Source: Sulfuricella sp.
GTDB lineage: Bacteria; Pseudomonadota; Gammaproteobacteria; Burkholderiales; Sulfuricellaceae
Reading direction: 5' to 3'
Assembly (NCBI GenBank): GCA_019911785.1
Contig: JAIOJM010000134.1
Span: 1 to 14,945 of the forward strand
DNA length: 14,945 bases
Shown here: positions 8,277 to 14,945 of the stretch, piece after piece
How the letters are laid out: every line of letters starts with the position of its first letter
Numbering within the stretch: position 1 is the stretch's first letter
Notes under the pieces: generated by a model
Databases searched by the model: none
The model's input: the letters and a program-made list of their open reading frames with translations, nothing else
Told to the model about the DNA's origin: nothing
Program-made: the position numbers and the translations under genes

Positions 8277-8741
8277 TTAACCGATAATAAACAGAGGTTC
8301 GCCGTATTCGACCGGCTGGCCATTCTCGACCAGAATCGCCTTGACCACGCCGCTCTGATCCGCTTCGATTTCGTTGAGCAGCTTCATCGCTTCAATAATG
8401 CATAGGGTTTCGCCGGCGTTCACGGATTGGCCCACCTCGACAAAGTTTTTCGAGCCCGGCGAGGAAGCACGGTAAAACGTGCCTACCATCGGCGACTTGA
8501 CGGTATGTCCGTCAGGCTGGGCGGCAACGGCAGGCGCAGCCTCGATGATTGCCGGTGCGGCGGCAGGCGCGGCACCGGGCATGAAGGAAGGCATTTGATG
8601 CTGGGAATACATCATCGTCTGCGGCGGCATCTGACCATAGCGGCTGATGCGCACGGTTTCTTCGCCTTCGGTAATTTCCAGTTCGGCAATTCCGGATTCA
8701 CTGACCAGATCGATCAGTTTCTTTACTTTTCGCAAATCCAT
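8277..8741 (-). CDS. accB: Acetyl-CoA carboxylase, biotin carboxyl carrier protein
   Basis: AccB carries biotin between the biotin carboxylase and the carboxyltransferase. It has 154 residues (E. coli 156). The N-terminal segment [23 protein letters not shown] is typical. An Ala/Pro-rich linker lies at about 45-75. The C-terminal biotinyl domain has [12 protein letters not shown], with the biotinylated lysine at Lys120. The start at 8741 is preceded by AAGGA that overlaps the aroQ stop codon region; the gap to aroQ is 9 nt, so the two are translated together. A 25-bp-arm palindrome separates it from accC. Confidence 0.98.
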   Translation of the reverse strand: MDLRKVKKLIDLVSESGIAELEITEGEETVRISRYGQMPPQTMMYSQHQMPSFMPGAAPAAAPAIIEAAPAVAAQPDGHTVKSPMVGTFYRASSPGSKNFVEVGQSVNAGETLCIIEAMKLLNEIEADQSGVVKAILVENGQPVEYGEPLFIIG

Positions 8742-8750
8742 GTTTAGTCC

Positions 8751-9203
8751 TTAAGCTTGGTGTTGCAGCGCGAACTCCAGCGCCAGTTCATAACCTTTCG
8801 CACCCAGGCCGCTGATAACGCCAACGGCCAGATCGGAAAAATAAGAATGGTGGCGGAACGCCTCGCGTGCAAACACGTTGGAAAGATGCACTTCAACAAA
8901 GGGGATGGCCACGGCCGCGAGCGCGTCGCGCAGGGCAACGCTGGTATGGGTGTAGGCCGCTGGATTGATGATGATGAAATCCACTGCCTCGGCTTTTGCC
9001 TGCTGCACCCGGTTGATCAGCTCGGTTTCGCTGTTGCTCTGAAAGTCTTCCAGCATCGCGCCGGCATCCTGCGCCATCTGCTGCAGACGATCATTGATCT
9101 GCGCCAGAGTGGCATGCCCATAGTGGCCCGGCTCACGCATACCCAGCAGATTCAGGTTGGGGCCGTGGAGGACGAGAATTCTGGTACTGGCGGCTTGCGT
9201 CAT
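8751..9203 (-). CDS. aroQ: 3-dehydroquinate dehydratase, type II
   Basis: AroQ catalyses the third step of the shikimate pathway, 3-dehydroquinate to 3-dehydroshikimate, as a cytoplasmic dodecamer. It has 150 residues from the ATG at 9203 ([21 protein letters not shown]), which has a GGGCGGAAG purine-rich stretch just upstream. An in-frame ATG at 9236 would add 11 residues but has no Shine-Dalgarno. Type II motifs and likely active-site residues are [16 protein letters not shown] (Arg23, Tyr28), [16 protein letters not shown] (Asn80, His86), EVHLSN (Glu104, His106), Arg113, and the [10 protein letters not shown]-terminal block. aroQ-accB-accC is a very common proteobacterial order. Confidence 0.96.
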   Translation of the reverse strand: MTQAASTRILVLHGPNLNLLGMREPGHYGHATLAQINDRLQQMAQDAGAMLEDFQSNSETELINRVQQAKAEAVDFIIINPAAYTHTSVALRDALAAVAIPFVEVHLSNVFAREAFRHHSYFSDLAVGVISGLGAKGYELALEFALQHQA

Positions 9204-9310
9204 GCTTCCGCCCTTTCCCTGATTTTCCGTTTTCATGGCGGCAAGTTTGCCGCAAAATGGGTGAACTTGTCCAGTTTTTCCCCGAAGTTACCAACCTTGA
9301 GGATTTATGA

Positions 9311-9358
9311 GCCCGCGCGACAATCGCGCCGGGTTTTGATTGATCCAGACGAAACCCG
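9311..9358. other. Overlapping inverted repeats in the tlpA-like/aroQ spacer
   Basis: A hairpin GCGCGA-AAT/TTG-TCGCGC with flanking CCC/GGG (9312-9333, one bulged base) overlaps a second inverted repeat, CGGGTTT (9330-9336) with AAACCCG (9352-9358). On the minus strand this follows the TlpA-like gene but has no U-run. It may mark a boundary between the cutA-dsbD group and the aroQ-accBC group. No function can be proved from sequence. Confidence 0.3.
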
Positions 9359-9368
9359 CCGCTTTCCC

Positions 9369-9914
9369 CTACAGCAGGGGCAGTACGATTGTTTCCAGCC
9401 GGGCCATGGTTAACCCGCCCACTTCGCTGGCAACTATTCTGCCGCTACGGTCAATAACCACGGTGAACGGCAATCCTCCCAAACGATTGCCGATTTTCCT
9501 CGCCAGATCCACGGCCTCCATTTCCCCCAGCAAGACCGGGTAATTAACGCCCATCTCGTCGGCGAATGCCTGCACCTTGATCTTTTCATCCAGCGCCATG
9601 CCGATGAACACCAGGCCGCGTTCGCCGTACTTGTCCTGCAGCTTGATGAAGTCCGGGATTTCCTCGCGGCAAGGCGGGCACCAGGGCGCCCAGAAATTCA
9701 GCACCACCACCTTGCCGTGCCACTGCTTGAGCGGCTGGAGCTTGTCGTCGAGGTCCATGAAGCTGGCAGCAAAAACCGGCTCGGCGGAAATCTCCTGGGT
9801 GGCGGCGACGGCCTGGCTGGCAACCTGTTTGGGCTTTTGAGGAACGGCGAAATAGGCGGCGGCCAGAGCGATAACGGCCCCTGCGGCAACCAGCAATATT
9901 TTGGTTTTGGACAT
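9369..9914 (-). CDS. TlpA/ResA-like membrane-anchored thioredoxin-fold protein
   Basis: A periplasm-facing disulfide reductase of the TlpA/ResA type, 181 residues. The N-terminus (MSKTKILLVAAGAVIALAAAYFAV) is an uncleaved anchor or signal sequence. The thioredoxin fold has NFWAPWCPPC with the redox pair Cys79 and Cys82, and the cis-proline loop GGLPFTVV near residue 150. Such proteins reduce disulfides in apocytochromes c, copper-site proteins or other extracytoplasmic targets; which one applies here cannot be told. It starts 23 nt after the dsbD stop, and DsbD normally supplies electrons to proteins like this, so a functional pair is a reasonable inference. The ATG at 9914 has only a weak Shine-Dalgarno. 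Confidence 0.9.
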   Translation of the reverse strand: MSKTKILLVAAGAVIALAAAYFAVPQKPKQVASQAVAATQEISAEPVFAASFMDLDDKLQPLKQWHGKVVVLNFWAPWCPPCREEIPDFIKLQDKYGERGLVFIGMALDEKIKVQAFADEMGVNYPVLLGEMEAVDLARKIGNRLGGLPFTVVIDRSGRIVASEVGGLTMARLETIVLPLL

Positions 9915-9937
9915 GAGATTAAGTCTTGGGAAATGGG

Positions 9938-12169
9938 CTAGGGGATTATAGCATCCAGTGAAACGATAAACTTCTCCGGCGGTTCATAGCCGATCACGCG
10001 CGCGTCGCTCAACTCCTTGCCGCTTTTGTCGAAGAAAACGATGCCGGGAGGCCCGAACAATCCGAATTTCCTGAGCAGCGCCTTGTCATCCTCGCTATTG
10101 GCCGTGACATCGGCCTGCAGCAGCACCACGCCGCGCAGCTTGGCCTGCACCTTGGCATCGCCGAAGGTGAAGCGCTCAAGTTCCTTGCAGGAAACACACC
10201 AGTCGGCGAAGAAATCCAGCATCACGACTTTGCCGTTGGCCCGCTTCAAACGGCTTTCCAGTTCCGCCACGTTTTTCACCCGCTCGAACTTGAGGGATTC
10301 CACGCCCGCCGCTTTAGCTTCGGCACCTTCAGCACGCAGCCCCGACAAGGGCTGCAACATATCGCGGTTGCCGGAAAGCACGCCGATCAGCAACGCCACA
10401 CCGATAATCAGCGCAACCACCCCCACCCCTTTCCAGAACTTGGCGAAGCCGCTGGCCGGGTGAGGCAGAGGGTCGAGGGCGCGCAAATACATGGCGGAAA
10501 CAATCAGCAACCCCGCCCACAACAGCATGTGAACCGCAGAGGAAATCACCGGCGAAACCAGCCAGATCGCCATGCCCAGCAGCAGCACGCCGAAGAAACT
10601 CTTCACCGCCTCCATCCAGCCCCCGGCTCTTGGCAACAACGCCCCGGCGGAAACCCCCACCAGCAGGAGCGGGGCGCCCATGCCCAGCGCCAGGGAGAAC
10701 AGCGCCGAGCCGCCCAGCACCATATCGCCGGTCTGGCTGATATACAGCAGTGCGCCAGCCAGGGGTGCCGCCACGCAGGGGCCCACGATCACCGCCGAGA
10801 GTGCGCCCATCGCGAAGATTCCGGCCAGACCGCCGCCCCCGACGCGATTGCTGGCCTCGCTGAAGCGGCTCTGGATGAAACTGGGCATCTGCAGCTCGTA
10901 AAAACCGAACATCGAGAAGGCCAGCGCCACGAAAACCAGGGCAAACCCGCCCAGCACCCAGGGGTTCTGCAGGGCGGACGAAAGCAGGGTGCCGGACATG
11001 CCCGCCACCACGCCGACAGCGGCATAGGTAAGCGCCATGCCGAGCACATAGGCCAGCGACAGGACGAAGGCGCGCGATTTGGTCAGTGCATGCCCCTGCC
11101 CGACGATGATGCCGGAAAGAATCGGGATCATGGGAAACACGCAAGGGGTGAGCGCCAGCAGCAGGCCGAAACCGAAGAAGCTCACCATGATCAGCCAGAA
11201 GCTGCCGCCCTTGAACAAGGCGCCGATACGTGAAGACTCACTGCCCGGCGCCTCCACAAATTTAGAGGGTACGGTCATTTCGGCGTCCGGGGCCGCAGCC
11301 GACTGCCGCGCCGCCTCAACCGGGGCGGCTGCAGCCGTTGGTAAAACCAGCGCGATGGCCTTCTGCACCGGCGGATAGCACACCCCCTTTTCGCTGCATC
11401 CCTGGTAGGCGGCGACCAGGCTGACAGCCTGTTCGCCATTGCCTTCGCGCTTCAGCTTGATGATCGCCTGGAACGATTGATGGTACACCTCGGTATTGCC
11501 GAAATTGGGGTCGGTCTTGATCTCGCCCTGGGGCAGGGTCACCGAGGCTATGCTGACGCCGCCGCCCTTCAGGGAGAACTTGATCTTGTCGCGATACAAA
11601 TAATAGTTTTCGGCGATCGTGAAACTGGCCTGAAGGGTGTCCTTGTCGATGGCCTTGACTGCCAGCTTGAAGGCCTGGTCCGCCGGCAAGAATTCATCCT
11701 GGCCACCGCCCAGCATCTTGAGGAAAAAAGGCTTCTTTTCAGCCTCCGCCTGAACACCGGGAAGATCGACTTTTACCACCTGGGTTTGCGGCGGATAGCA
11801 CACACCCACATCCGCACACCCCTGCGAGACCGCCTTCAGGATGATCCGGGATGCGCTGCCGCGGGTATAGGGCAGGCGAATCACCAGATCGTGGCGGTAG
11901 GTTTCCACCTTGCCGAAATACTCGTCCTGCTTGACCTTGCCGGCGGGCAGCTGCGGCGTTCCGAGGATGACATCCGAGGGTTCCGCCTGGAATTTGAGTT
12001 TTTCCTTGTACAGATAATACCCATCGGCGATCTGGTAGCGCACTTCGAGGGTCTGGCCATCCACCGCACGGGCGGAAATCCTGAATGCCTGGTCGGGCTC
12101 GAGCAGATCGCCCTCGCCGGCACTCACCATCGAGGAACACAACAGAAAGAAAGCTATCCAATAACGCAT
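9938..12169 (-). CDS. dsbD: Thiol:disulfide interchange protein DsbD with duplicated N-terminal domain
   Basis: DsbD moves electrons from cytoplasmic thioredoxin across the inner membrane to periplasmic thioredoxin-fold proteins. It has 743 residues against 565 in E. coli. Order: signal peptide (1-18), alpha domain 1 (about 25-135, QGCADVGVCYPP, Cys118/Cys124), alpha domain 2 (about 160-280, QGCSEKGVCYPP, Cys258/Cys264), a membrane domain with about eight helices (about 325-605, Cys342 in LTPCVFPMIP and Cys465 in VGPCVAAPL), and a C-terminal thioredoxin domain with FADWCVSC (Cys658/Cys661). All cysteine pairs are present; the extra length is the second alpha domain. I choose the ATG at 12169: an AAGG sits about 8 nt upstream, whereas it is too close to an in-frame TTG at 12175 overlapping the cutA stop. 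cutA followed by dsbD also occurs in E. coli. Confidence 0.96.
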   Translation of the reverse strand: MRYWIAFFLLCSSMVSAGEGDLLEPDQAFRISARAVDGQTLEVRYQIADGYYLYKEKLKFQAEPSDVILGTPQLPAGKVKQDEYFGKVETYRHDLVIRLPYTRGSASRIILKAVSQGCADVGVCYPPQTQVVKVDLPGVQAEAEKKPFFLKMLGGGQDEFLPADQAFKLAVKAIDKDTLQASFTIAENYYLYRDKIKFSLKGGGVSIASVTLPQGEIKTDPNFGNTEVYHQSFQAIIKLKREGNGEQAVSLVAAYQGCSEKGVCYPPVQKAIALVLPTAAAAPVEAARQSAAAPDAEMTVPSKFVEAPGSESSRIGALFKGGSFWLIMVSFFGFGLLLALTPCVFPMIPILSGIIVGQGHALTKSRAFVLSLAYVLGMALTYAAVGVVAGMSGTLLSSALQNPWVLGGFALVFVALAFSMFGFYELQMPSFIQSRFSEASNRVGGGGLAGIFAMGALSAVIVGPCVAAPLAGALLYISQTGDMVLGGSALFSLALGMGAPLLLVGVSAGALLPRAGGWMEAVKSFFGVLLLGMAIWLVSPVISSAVHMLLWAGLLIVSAMYLRALDPLPHPASGFAKFWKGVGVVALIIGVALLIGVLSGNRDMLQPLSGLRAEGAEAKAAGVESLKFERVKNVAELESRLKRANGKVVMLDFFADWCVSCKELERFTFGDAKVQAKLRGVVLLQADVTANSEDDKALLRKFGLFGPPGIVFFDKSGKELSDARVIGYEPPEKFIVSLDAIIP

Positions 12170-12171
12170 AT

Positions 12172-12516
12172 TCAACCTTGTTGTTCTGGATTAATCGTTT
12201 CGGCAGCCAGCCATTCGAGATAGGCAGGCAAGCCGGCGGTAATTGGGACTGCGATAATTTCGGGAAGTTCGTAAGGGTGACACTGGCGGATGATTTTTTC
12301 AACCTTGCCGTAATGAGCCCTCAGTGTTTTAATCAGCAGTGTGATCTCCTGCGCGGTTTCGATCTGACCTTGCCAGCGATAGACCGACTCGCACGGCGCG
12401 AGAATGTTGACGCAGGCCGCAAGCCGTTCCTCCACCAGCCTTCCGGCCAGCCGCCGGGCGGCTTCCCGGTCCGGCAGGTTGGTGATCACCAATATTGCTT
12501 CCATTTGGAGCCCCAT
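12172..12516 (-). CDS. cutA: Divalent-cation tolerance protein CutA
   Basis: A small trimeric CutA1-family protein of 114 residues (110 if the ATG at 12504 is used, giving MEAILVITNLPDREAA). The family is linked to divalent metal tolerance in E. coli, but its molecular role is unsettled. Visible family features are the ILVITNLPD first strand, RLVEERLAACVNI, ESVYRWQGQIETAQEITLLIKT, and the C-terminal HPYELPEIIAVPI with YLEWL. It ends 2 nt before the chosen dsbD start, so the two are co-transcribed. Its start is head to head with fxsA, with at most 14 bp between start codons, so its promoter must lie inside fxsA. Confidence 0.94.
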   Translation of the reverse strand: MGLQMEAILVITNLPDREAARRLAGRLVEERLAACVNILAPCESVYRWQGQIETAQEITLLIKTLRAHYGKVEKIIRQCHPYELPEIIAVPITAGLPAYLEWLAAETINPEQQG

Positions 12517-12518
12517 AC

Positions 12519-12923
12519 ATGCGTACCTTGCTAATTTTGCTTATTCTACTCGGTTTCCCGGCCCTGGAGATTTATGTCCTGACCAAGCTGGCCGGAACTG
12601 TCGGCTGGTGGCTGTTGCCCTGGTTGCTGTCGAGCGCGATGATCGGCGGCTGGCTGGTACGGGAGGCCGGCGCCATGCTGCCGTTGCGCCTGTTCGCCGC
12701 CCTGCAGGCGGGCCATTCCCTCAGCTTCTCGCTGTTGATCGGCTTCCGCACCCTGCTGGCAGGCATCCTGCTGATCTTCCCCGGCGTCGTCAGCGATTTT
12801 CTTGCCCTGATCCTGCTGCTCCTGCCCCACCCCAAGGTAACCATGCCGCCCGCGGCCAACGACGATGTGATCGATGGCGAATGGCGGCAGGTCAACGAGC
12901 ACGACAAGCTGCCCGGAAAATAA
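12519..12923 (+). CDS. fxsA: FxsA-family membrane protein
   Basis: A 134-residue inner-membrane protein. FxsA of E. coli suppresses phage T7 exclusion by the F plasmid when overproduced; the normal role is unknown. The start MRTLLILLILLGFPALEIYVLTK is the family signature. Hydrophobic helices follow at about 3-22, 27-46, and one or two between 75 and 108, with PGVVSDFLALIL and a short hydrophilic tail containing VIDGEWRQV. The ATG at 12519 has GGAG 8 nt upstream. An upstream in-frame TTG at 12495 is rejected because the family starts at MRTLL. It is divergent from cutA, and its leader overlaps the cutA start region. Confidence 0.92.
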   Translation: MRTLLILLILLGFPALEIYVLTKLAGTVGWWLLPWLLSSAMIGGWLVREAGAMLPLRLFAALQAGHSLSFSLLIGFRTLLAGILLIFPGVVSDFLALILLLLPHPKVTMPPAANDDVIDGEWRQVNEHDKLPGK

Positions 12924-12929
12924 AAACCT

Positions 12930-12949
12930 GCCACAGAGATCTCTGTGGC
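12930..12949. repeat. Perfect 20-bp CAGAG-family palindrome after fxsA
   Basis: GCCACAGAGA is followed directly by its exact reverse complement, 7 nt past the fxsA stop. The core CCACAGAG is shared with the repeats at 1355-1401 and 8206-8269. It could stop fxsA transcription as a hairpin, but no U-run follows it. Confidence 0.65.
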
Positions 12950-12970
12950 TAATGTCTTTAAATCCTATAA

Positions 12971-13107
12971 TCCGCAGATGGCGCAGATTCACGCAGATAA
13001 AAACTCGCTGAATCAGGTGGTTGCCAGTCAATCGCGCATCACCGTCAGGGTGAGTCAAGCAATGGGGTCAACGCATTGAAATATCTGTGTTCATCTGTGG
13101 ATAACTG
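12971..13107. repeat. GCAGAT-type inverted repeat pair in the fxsA/SDR spacer
   Basis: The left end carries CCGCAGATGGCGCAGATTCACGCAGAT-like units from about 12971. The right end, about 13084-13106, reads ATCTGTGTTCATCTGTGGAT, an imperfect inverse of the left end. Around 85 bp of unassigned sequence separates them, including TCACC/GGTGA (about 13037-13053) and CAATG/CATTG (about 13060-13078) mini-inversions. The whole 12924-13126 spacer contains no plausible gene. It looks like a non-autonomous repeat element or its remains, without visible target duplications. Confidence 0.45.
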
Positions 13108-13126
13108 ATTTTTCAAGATTAATACT

Positions 13127-14011
13127 TCAGACATGATCAGGAAACTTGCCTATTGCGTCGCGCACGCTCGGGTAAAGCAGCCTCACTCCCAGCTCCCGCT
13201 TGATGCGCACATTCACGAGCCGGCGCGACTCCCCCATGAATGACAGCAGTCCCGGCGGGATGCTCTCCTGTGCCTCTTGCCACGACACGCGCGGCGGCCT
13301 GGGCAGGGAGAAGTGGTCCGCCAGAAGGTCGAAATAATCCCCCATCTTCATCGGCTCGTCATCGCTCGCATGGTAGACCCGATTCGGCCGCCCTGACCGT
13401 AGCGCAGCCAGGACAATACGCGCCAGATCCTCGGCATGTATATGGTTGGAATAGCCGTCATCCGCCTCATTCAGGGCCGGCACGTTGCGTTCGATGCGCG
13501 CCATGGGCAGGCGATCCGCAGCGTAAATGCCCGGCACGCGCAGAATGCTCACATTCACTCCTCTGCTGCGGCCCCAGGCACGCAAACGCCTTTCGGCATC
13601 AGCGCGGCGCACCGCCCGGGCGGTATCCGGCCGGATCGGGCGGGTTTCGTCCACCACCGCACCGCCGCAATCGCCATAGACTCCGCTGGTACTGATAAAA
13701 ACCAAGCGCCGTGGTACACTATTCGTCGCTTTGCCAAGCGCCGCCAGCAGGTTCCGGGTGCGCCGGTCAATGCGGCCTTCCTTCGGCGGCGGTGCAAAAT
13801 GCACGACTGCATGGGCCAGGCCGGCAATTCGGCCAAGACTTGCCGCGTCATCCAGATCGCCCCGTAACGGAACAATTCCGGCAGCACGCAGCAAATCGAA
13901 CCGCTCCGGGCTATGGGTCAGGGCATAGACGCGATAACGCGCGCCGAGCAGTCGCACCAGGCGCAGCGCGATATCGCCGCAGCCCACAATCAGCAATCGT
14001 TGTTTCAGCAT
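13127..14011 (-). CDS. NAD(P)-dependent epimerase/dehydratase-like (atypical extended SDR) protein
   Basis: 294 residues with an N-terminal Rossmann fold: LLIVGCGDIALRLVRLL, with the nucleotide-binding glycines at residues 10 and 12. The NAD-epimerase blocks VFISTSGVYGDCGG (104-117) and LRVPGIYAADRLP follow. The usual catalytic YxxxK is absent: the expected helix reads ARAVRRADAERRL, so this belongs to the atypical SDR group that includes E. coli YeeZ-type proteins. The substrate is unknown, and it may be a binding or regulatory protein. The ATG at 14011 has no strong Shine-Dalgarno. It is divergent from the reductase gene with a 58-bp spacer, and downstream (to the left) lies the repeat-rich gap. 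Confidence 0.85.
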   Translation of the reverse strand: MLKQRLLIVGCGDIALRLVRLLGARYRVYALTHSPERFDLLRAAGIVPLRGDLDDAASLGRIAGLAHAVVHFAPPPKEGRIDRRTRNLLAALGKATNSVPRRLVFISTSGVYGDCGGAVVDETRPIRPDTARAVRRADAERRLRAWGRSRGVNVSILRVPGIYAADRLPMARIERNVPALNEADDGYSNHIHAEDLARIVLAALRSGRPNRVYHASDDEPMKMGDYFDLLADHFSLPRPPRVSWQEAQESIPPGLLSFMGESRRLVNVRIKRELGVRLLYPSVRDAIGKFPDHV

Positions 14012-14069
14012 GGAACAGGTTTATCGAGTCGGCGAACAAAAAAGCCACTTTAATCTAGAGGAAGTACGC

Positions 14070-14945
14070 ATGTCACACAAATTGACGATCATGCCGAGCA
14101 AGCATTCGGTGACGGTCATGGAAGGCGAGACTATCCTGGATGCGGCCCTGCGCGAGGGCTACACGCTACCTTACGGCTGCCGCAACGGCGCATGCGGCGC
14201 ATGCAAGGGCAAGATTCTGGAAGGCACAGTCGATTATGGCGACTATCAGGATCATGCCCTGAAGGAAACCGAAAAACTTGAAGGGTTAGCGCTGTTCTGT
14301 TGCGCCGAGCCTGAAACCGACGTAGTGATAGAAGTGCATGAAGTGGCCGACACTAAGGATATTCCGGTCAAAATCATGCCGTGCAAGGTGGAAAAAATCG
14401 AGACGCCAGCGGAAGATGTCGCGGTGCTCTATCTCAAGCTGCCGGCCAATGAGCGCCTGCAATTCCTGGCCGGCCAATATATCGACATCCTGCTCAAGGA
14501 CGGCGCACGCCGCGCCTACTCCCTCGCCAACGCACCCCACGACGACAGCTTTTTGCAGTTGCACATCCGCCGCGTACCGGGAGGCAGCTTCAGCGACCTG
14601 GTATTCACGCAAATGCACGAGAAGGCCCTCCTGCGCTTTGAAGGTCCTTTAGGCACCTTCTTCTTGCGAGAAGACAGCGACAAACCGATTCTCCTGCTTG
14701 CCAGCGGCACCGGCTTCGCCCCGGTCAAGTCCATGCTCGAACACGCCTTCCACCATGGCATCAAGCGCCCGATCACCCTCTACTGGGGCGCCCACAACCT
14801 GGCCCACCTGTACATGCTGGATCTGCCGAAGAAATGGGAGCAGGAACACGCCAATTTCAAGTTCGTGCCGGTGCTGTCGGAACCCGCACCGGAAGACCAC
14901 TGGCAAGGCAGAACCGGCTTCCTGCACCAGACGGTAATGGAAGAT
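14070..14945 (+). CDS. [2Fe-2S]/flavin NAD(P)H oxidoreductase, CDP-6-deoxy-delta-3,4-glucoseen reductase-like (partial)
   Basis: Electron-transfer flavoprotein; 292 residues are visible and the 3' end is cut by the right edge (full length probably about 340). The start at 14070 has AGAGGAAG about 6 nt upstream. The N-terminal plant-type ferredoxin domain has Cys37, Cys42 and Cys45 (YGCRNGACGAC) with the fourth ligand at Cys77 (ALFCCAEP). The FAD domain has RAYS (148-151) and GPLGTFFL. The NAD(P) domain has ASGTGFAPVKSM (211-222) and YWGAHNLAHLYM. This layout is that of phenol hydroxylase reductase and of CDP-6-deoxy-glucoseen reductases. No deoxysugar genes are visible, so the usual family name probably does not give the true substrate. 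Confidence 0.9.
   Translation, partial: MSHKLTIMPSKHSVTVMEGETILDAALREGYTLPYGCRNGACGACKGKILEGTVDYGDYQDHALKETEKLEGLALFCCAEPETDVVIEVHEVADTKDIPVKIMPCKVEKIETPAEDVAVLYLKLPANERLQFLAGQYIDILLKDGARRAYSLANAPHDDSFLQLHIRRVPGGSFSDLVFTQMHEKALLRFEGPLGTFFLREDSDKPILLLASGTGFAPVKSMLEHAFHHGIKRPITLYWGAHNLAHLYMLDLPKKWEQEHANFKFVPVLSEPAPEDHWQGRTGFLHQTVMED

Noticed and set aside
8189..8323. N-terminal extension of accC to 8323.
   Set aside because: The extra residues only translate the palindromic repeat and overlap acc[13 protein letters not shown] at 8188 is the family start.
9238..9253. GCGGCA/TGCCGC hairpin upstream of aroQ as a terminator.
   Set aside because: The stem is only 6 bp and no U-run follows on the minus strand; it is left as an unassigned hairpin.
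10460..11233. A 257-codon plus-strand frame opposite dsbD.
   Set aside because: Rich in Gln, His and Arg, no domain, and antisense to the membrane part of dsbD.
14012..14069. A promoter for the reductase gene in the 58-bp divergent spacer.
   Set aside because: A TTTAAT stretch is present but no acceptable -35 element at the right distance was found.

Overview
The window is ordinary chromosomal DNA of a GC-rich proteobacterium. The aroQ-accB-accC-prmA-DUF3426 run, the split glycine dehydrogenase (gcvPA plus gcvPB) behind a tandem glycine riboswitch, and the cutA-dsbD pair suggest a betaproteobacterium, perhaps Nitrosomonadales/Gallionellales-like. That placement is inferred from gene order and protein character, not from a search. 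I see no transposase, integrase, tRNA, rRNA or CRISPR array.

Layout. Nearly everything from 1 to 12516 is read on the minus strand, in this transcriptional order: cutA, dsbD (with a duplicated N-terminal domain), a TlpA-like thioredoxin, aroQ, accB, accC, prmA and a DUF3426 zinc-ribbon membrane protein. Next come a promoter, a two-aptamer glycine riboswitch with a terminator, and gcvT, gcvH, gcvPA and gcvPB. gcvPB is cut by the left edge. On the plus strand, fxsA diverges from cutA with almost no spacer. After a repeat-rich 200-bp gap there is a minus-strand atypical SDR (NAD-epimerase-like) gene. Diverging from it is a plus-strand ferredoxin-reductase-type flavoprotein that runs off the right edge.

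How the genes work together. The gcv genes encode the T, H and split P proteins of the glycine cleavage system; the L protein is not here. The riboswitch lets glycine set their expression. dsbD carries electrons across the inner membrane to periplasmic thioredoxin-like proteins, of which its downstream neighbour is a plausible client. aroQ (shikimate pathway), accB/accC (acetyl-CoA carboxylase) and prmA (ribosomal protein L11 methylation) form a housekeeping cluster.

The most distinctive non-coding feature is a high load of palindromic repeats in the spacers and once inside a gene. There are two REPIN-like doublets with compensatory stem changes, three copies of a CAGAG-type palindrome family, a GCAGAT-type inverted repeat, and a CCCTCTCCC-type palindrome inserted in frame in the DUF3426 gene. 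I found no convincing undescribed multi-gene system. Long plus-strand open frames opposite gcvPB/gcvPA, accC and prmA are antisense shadows.
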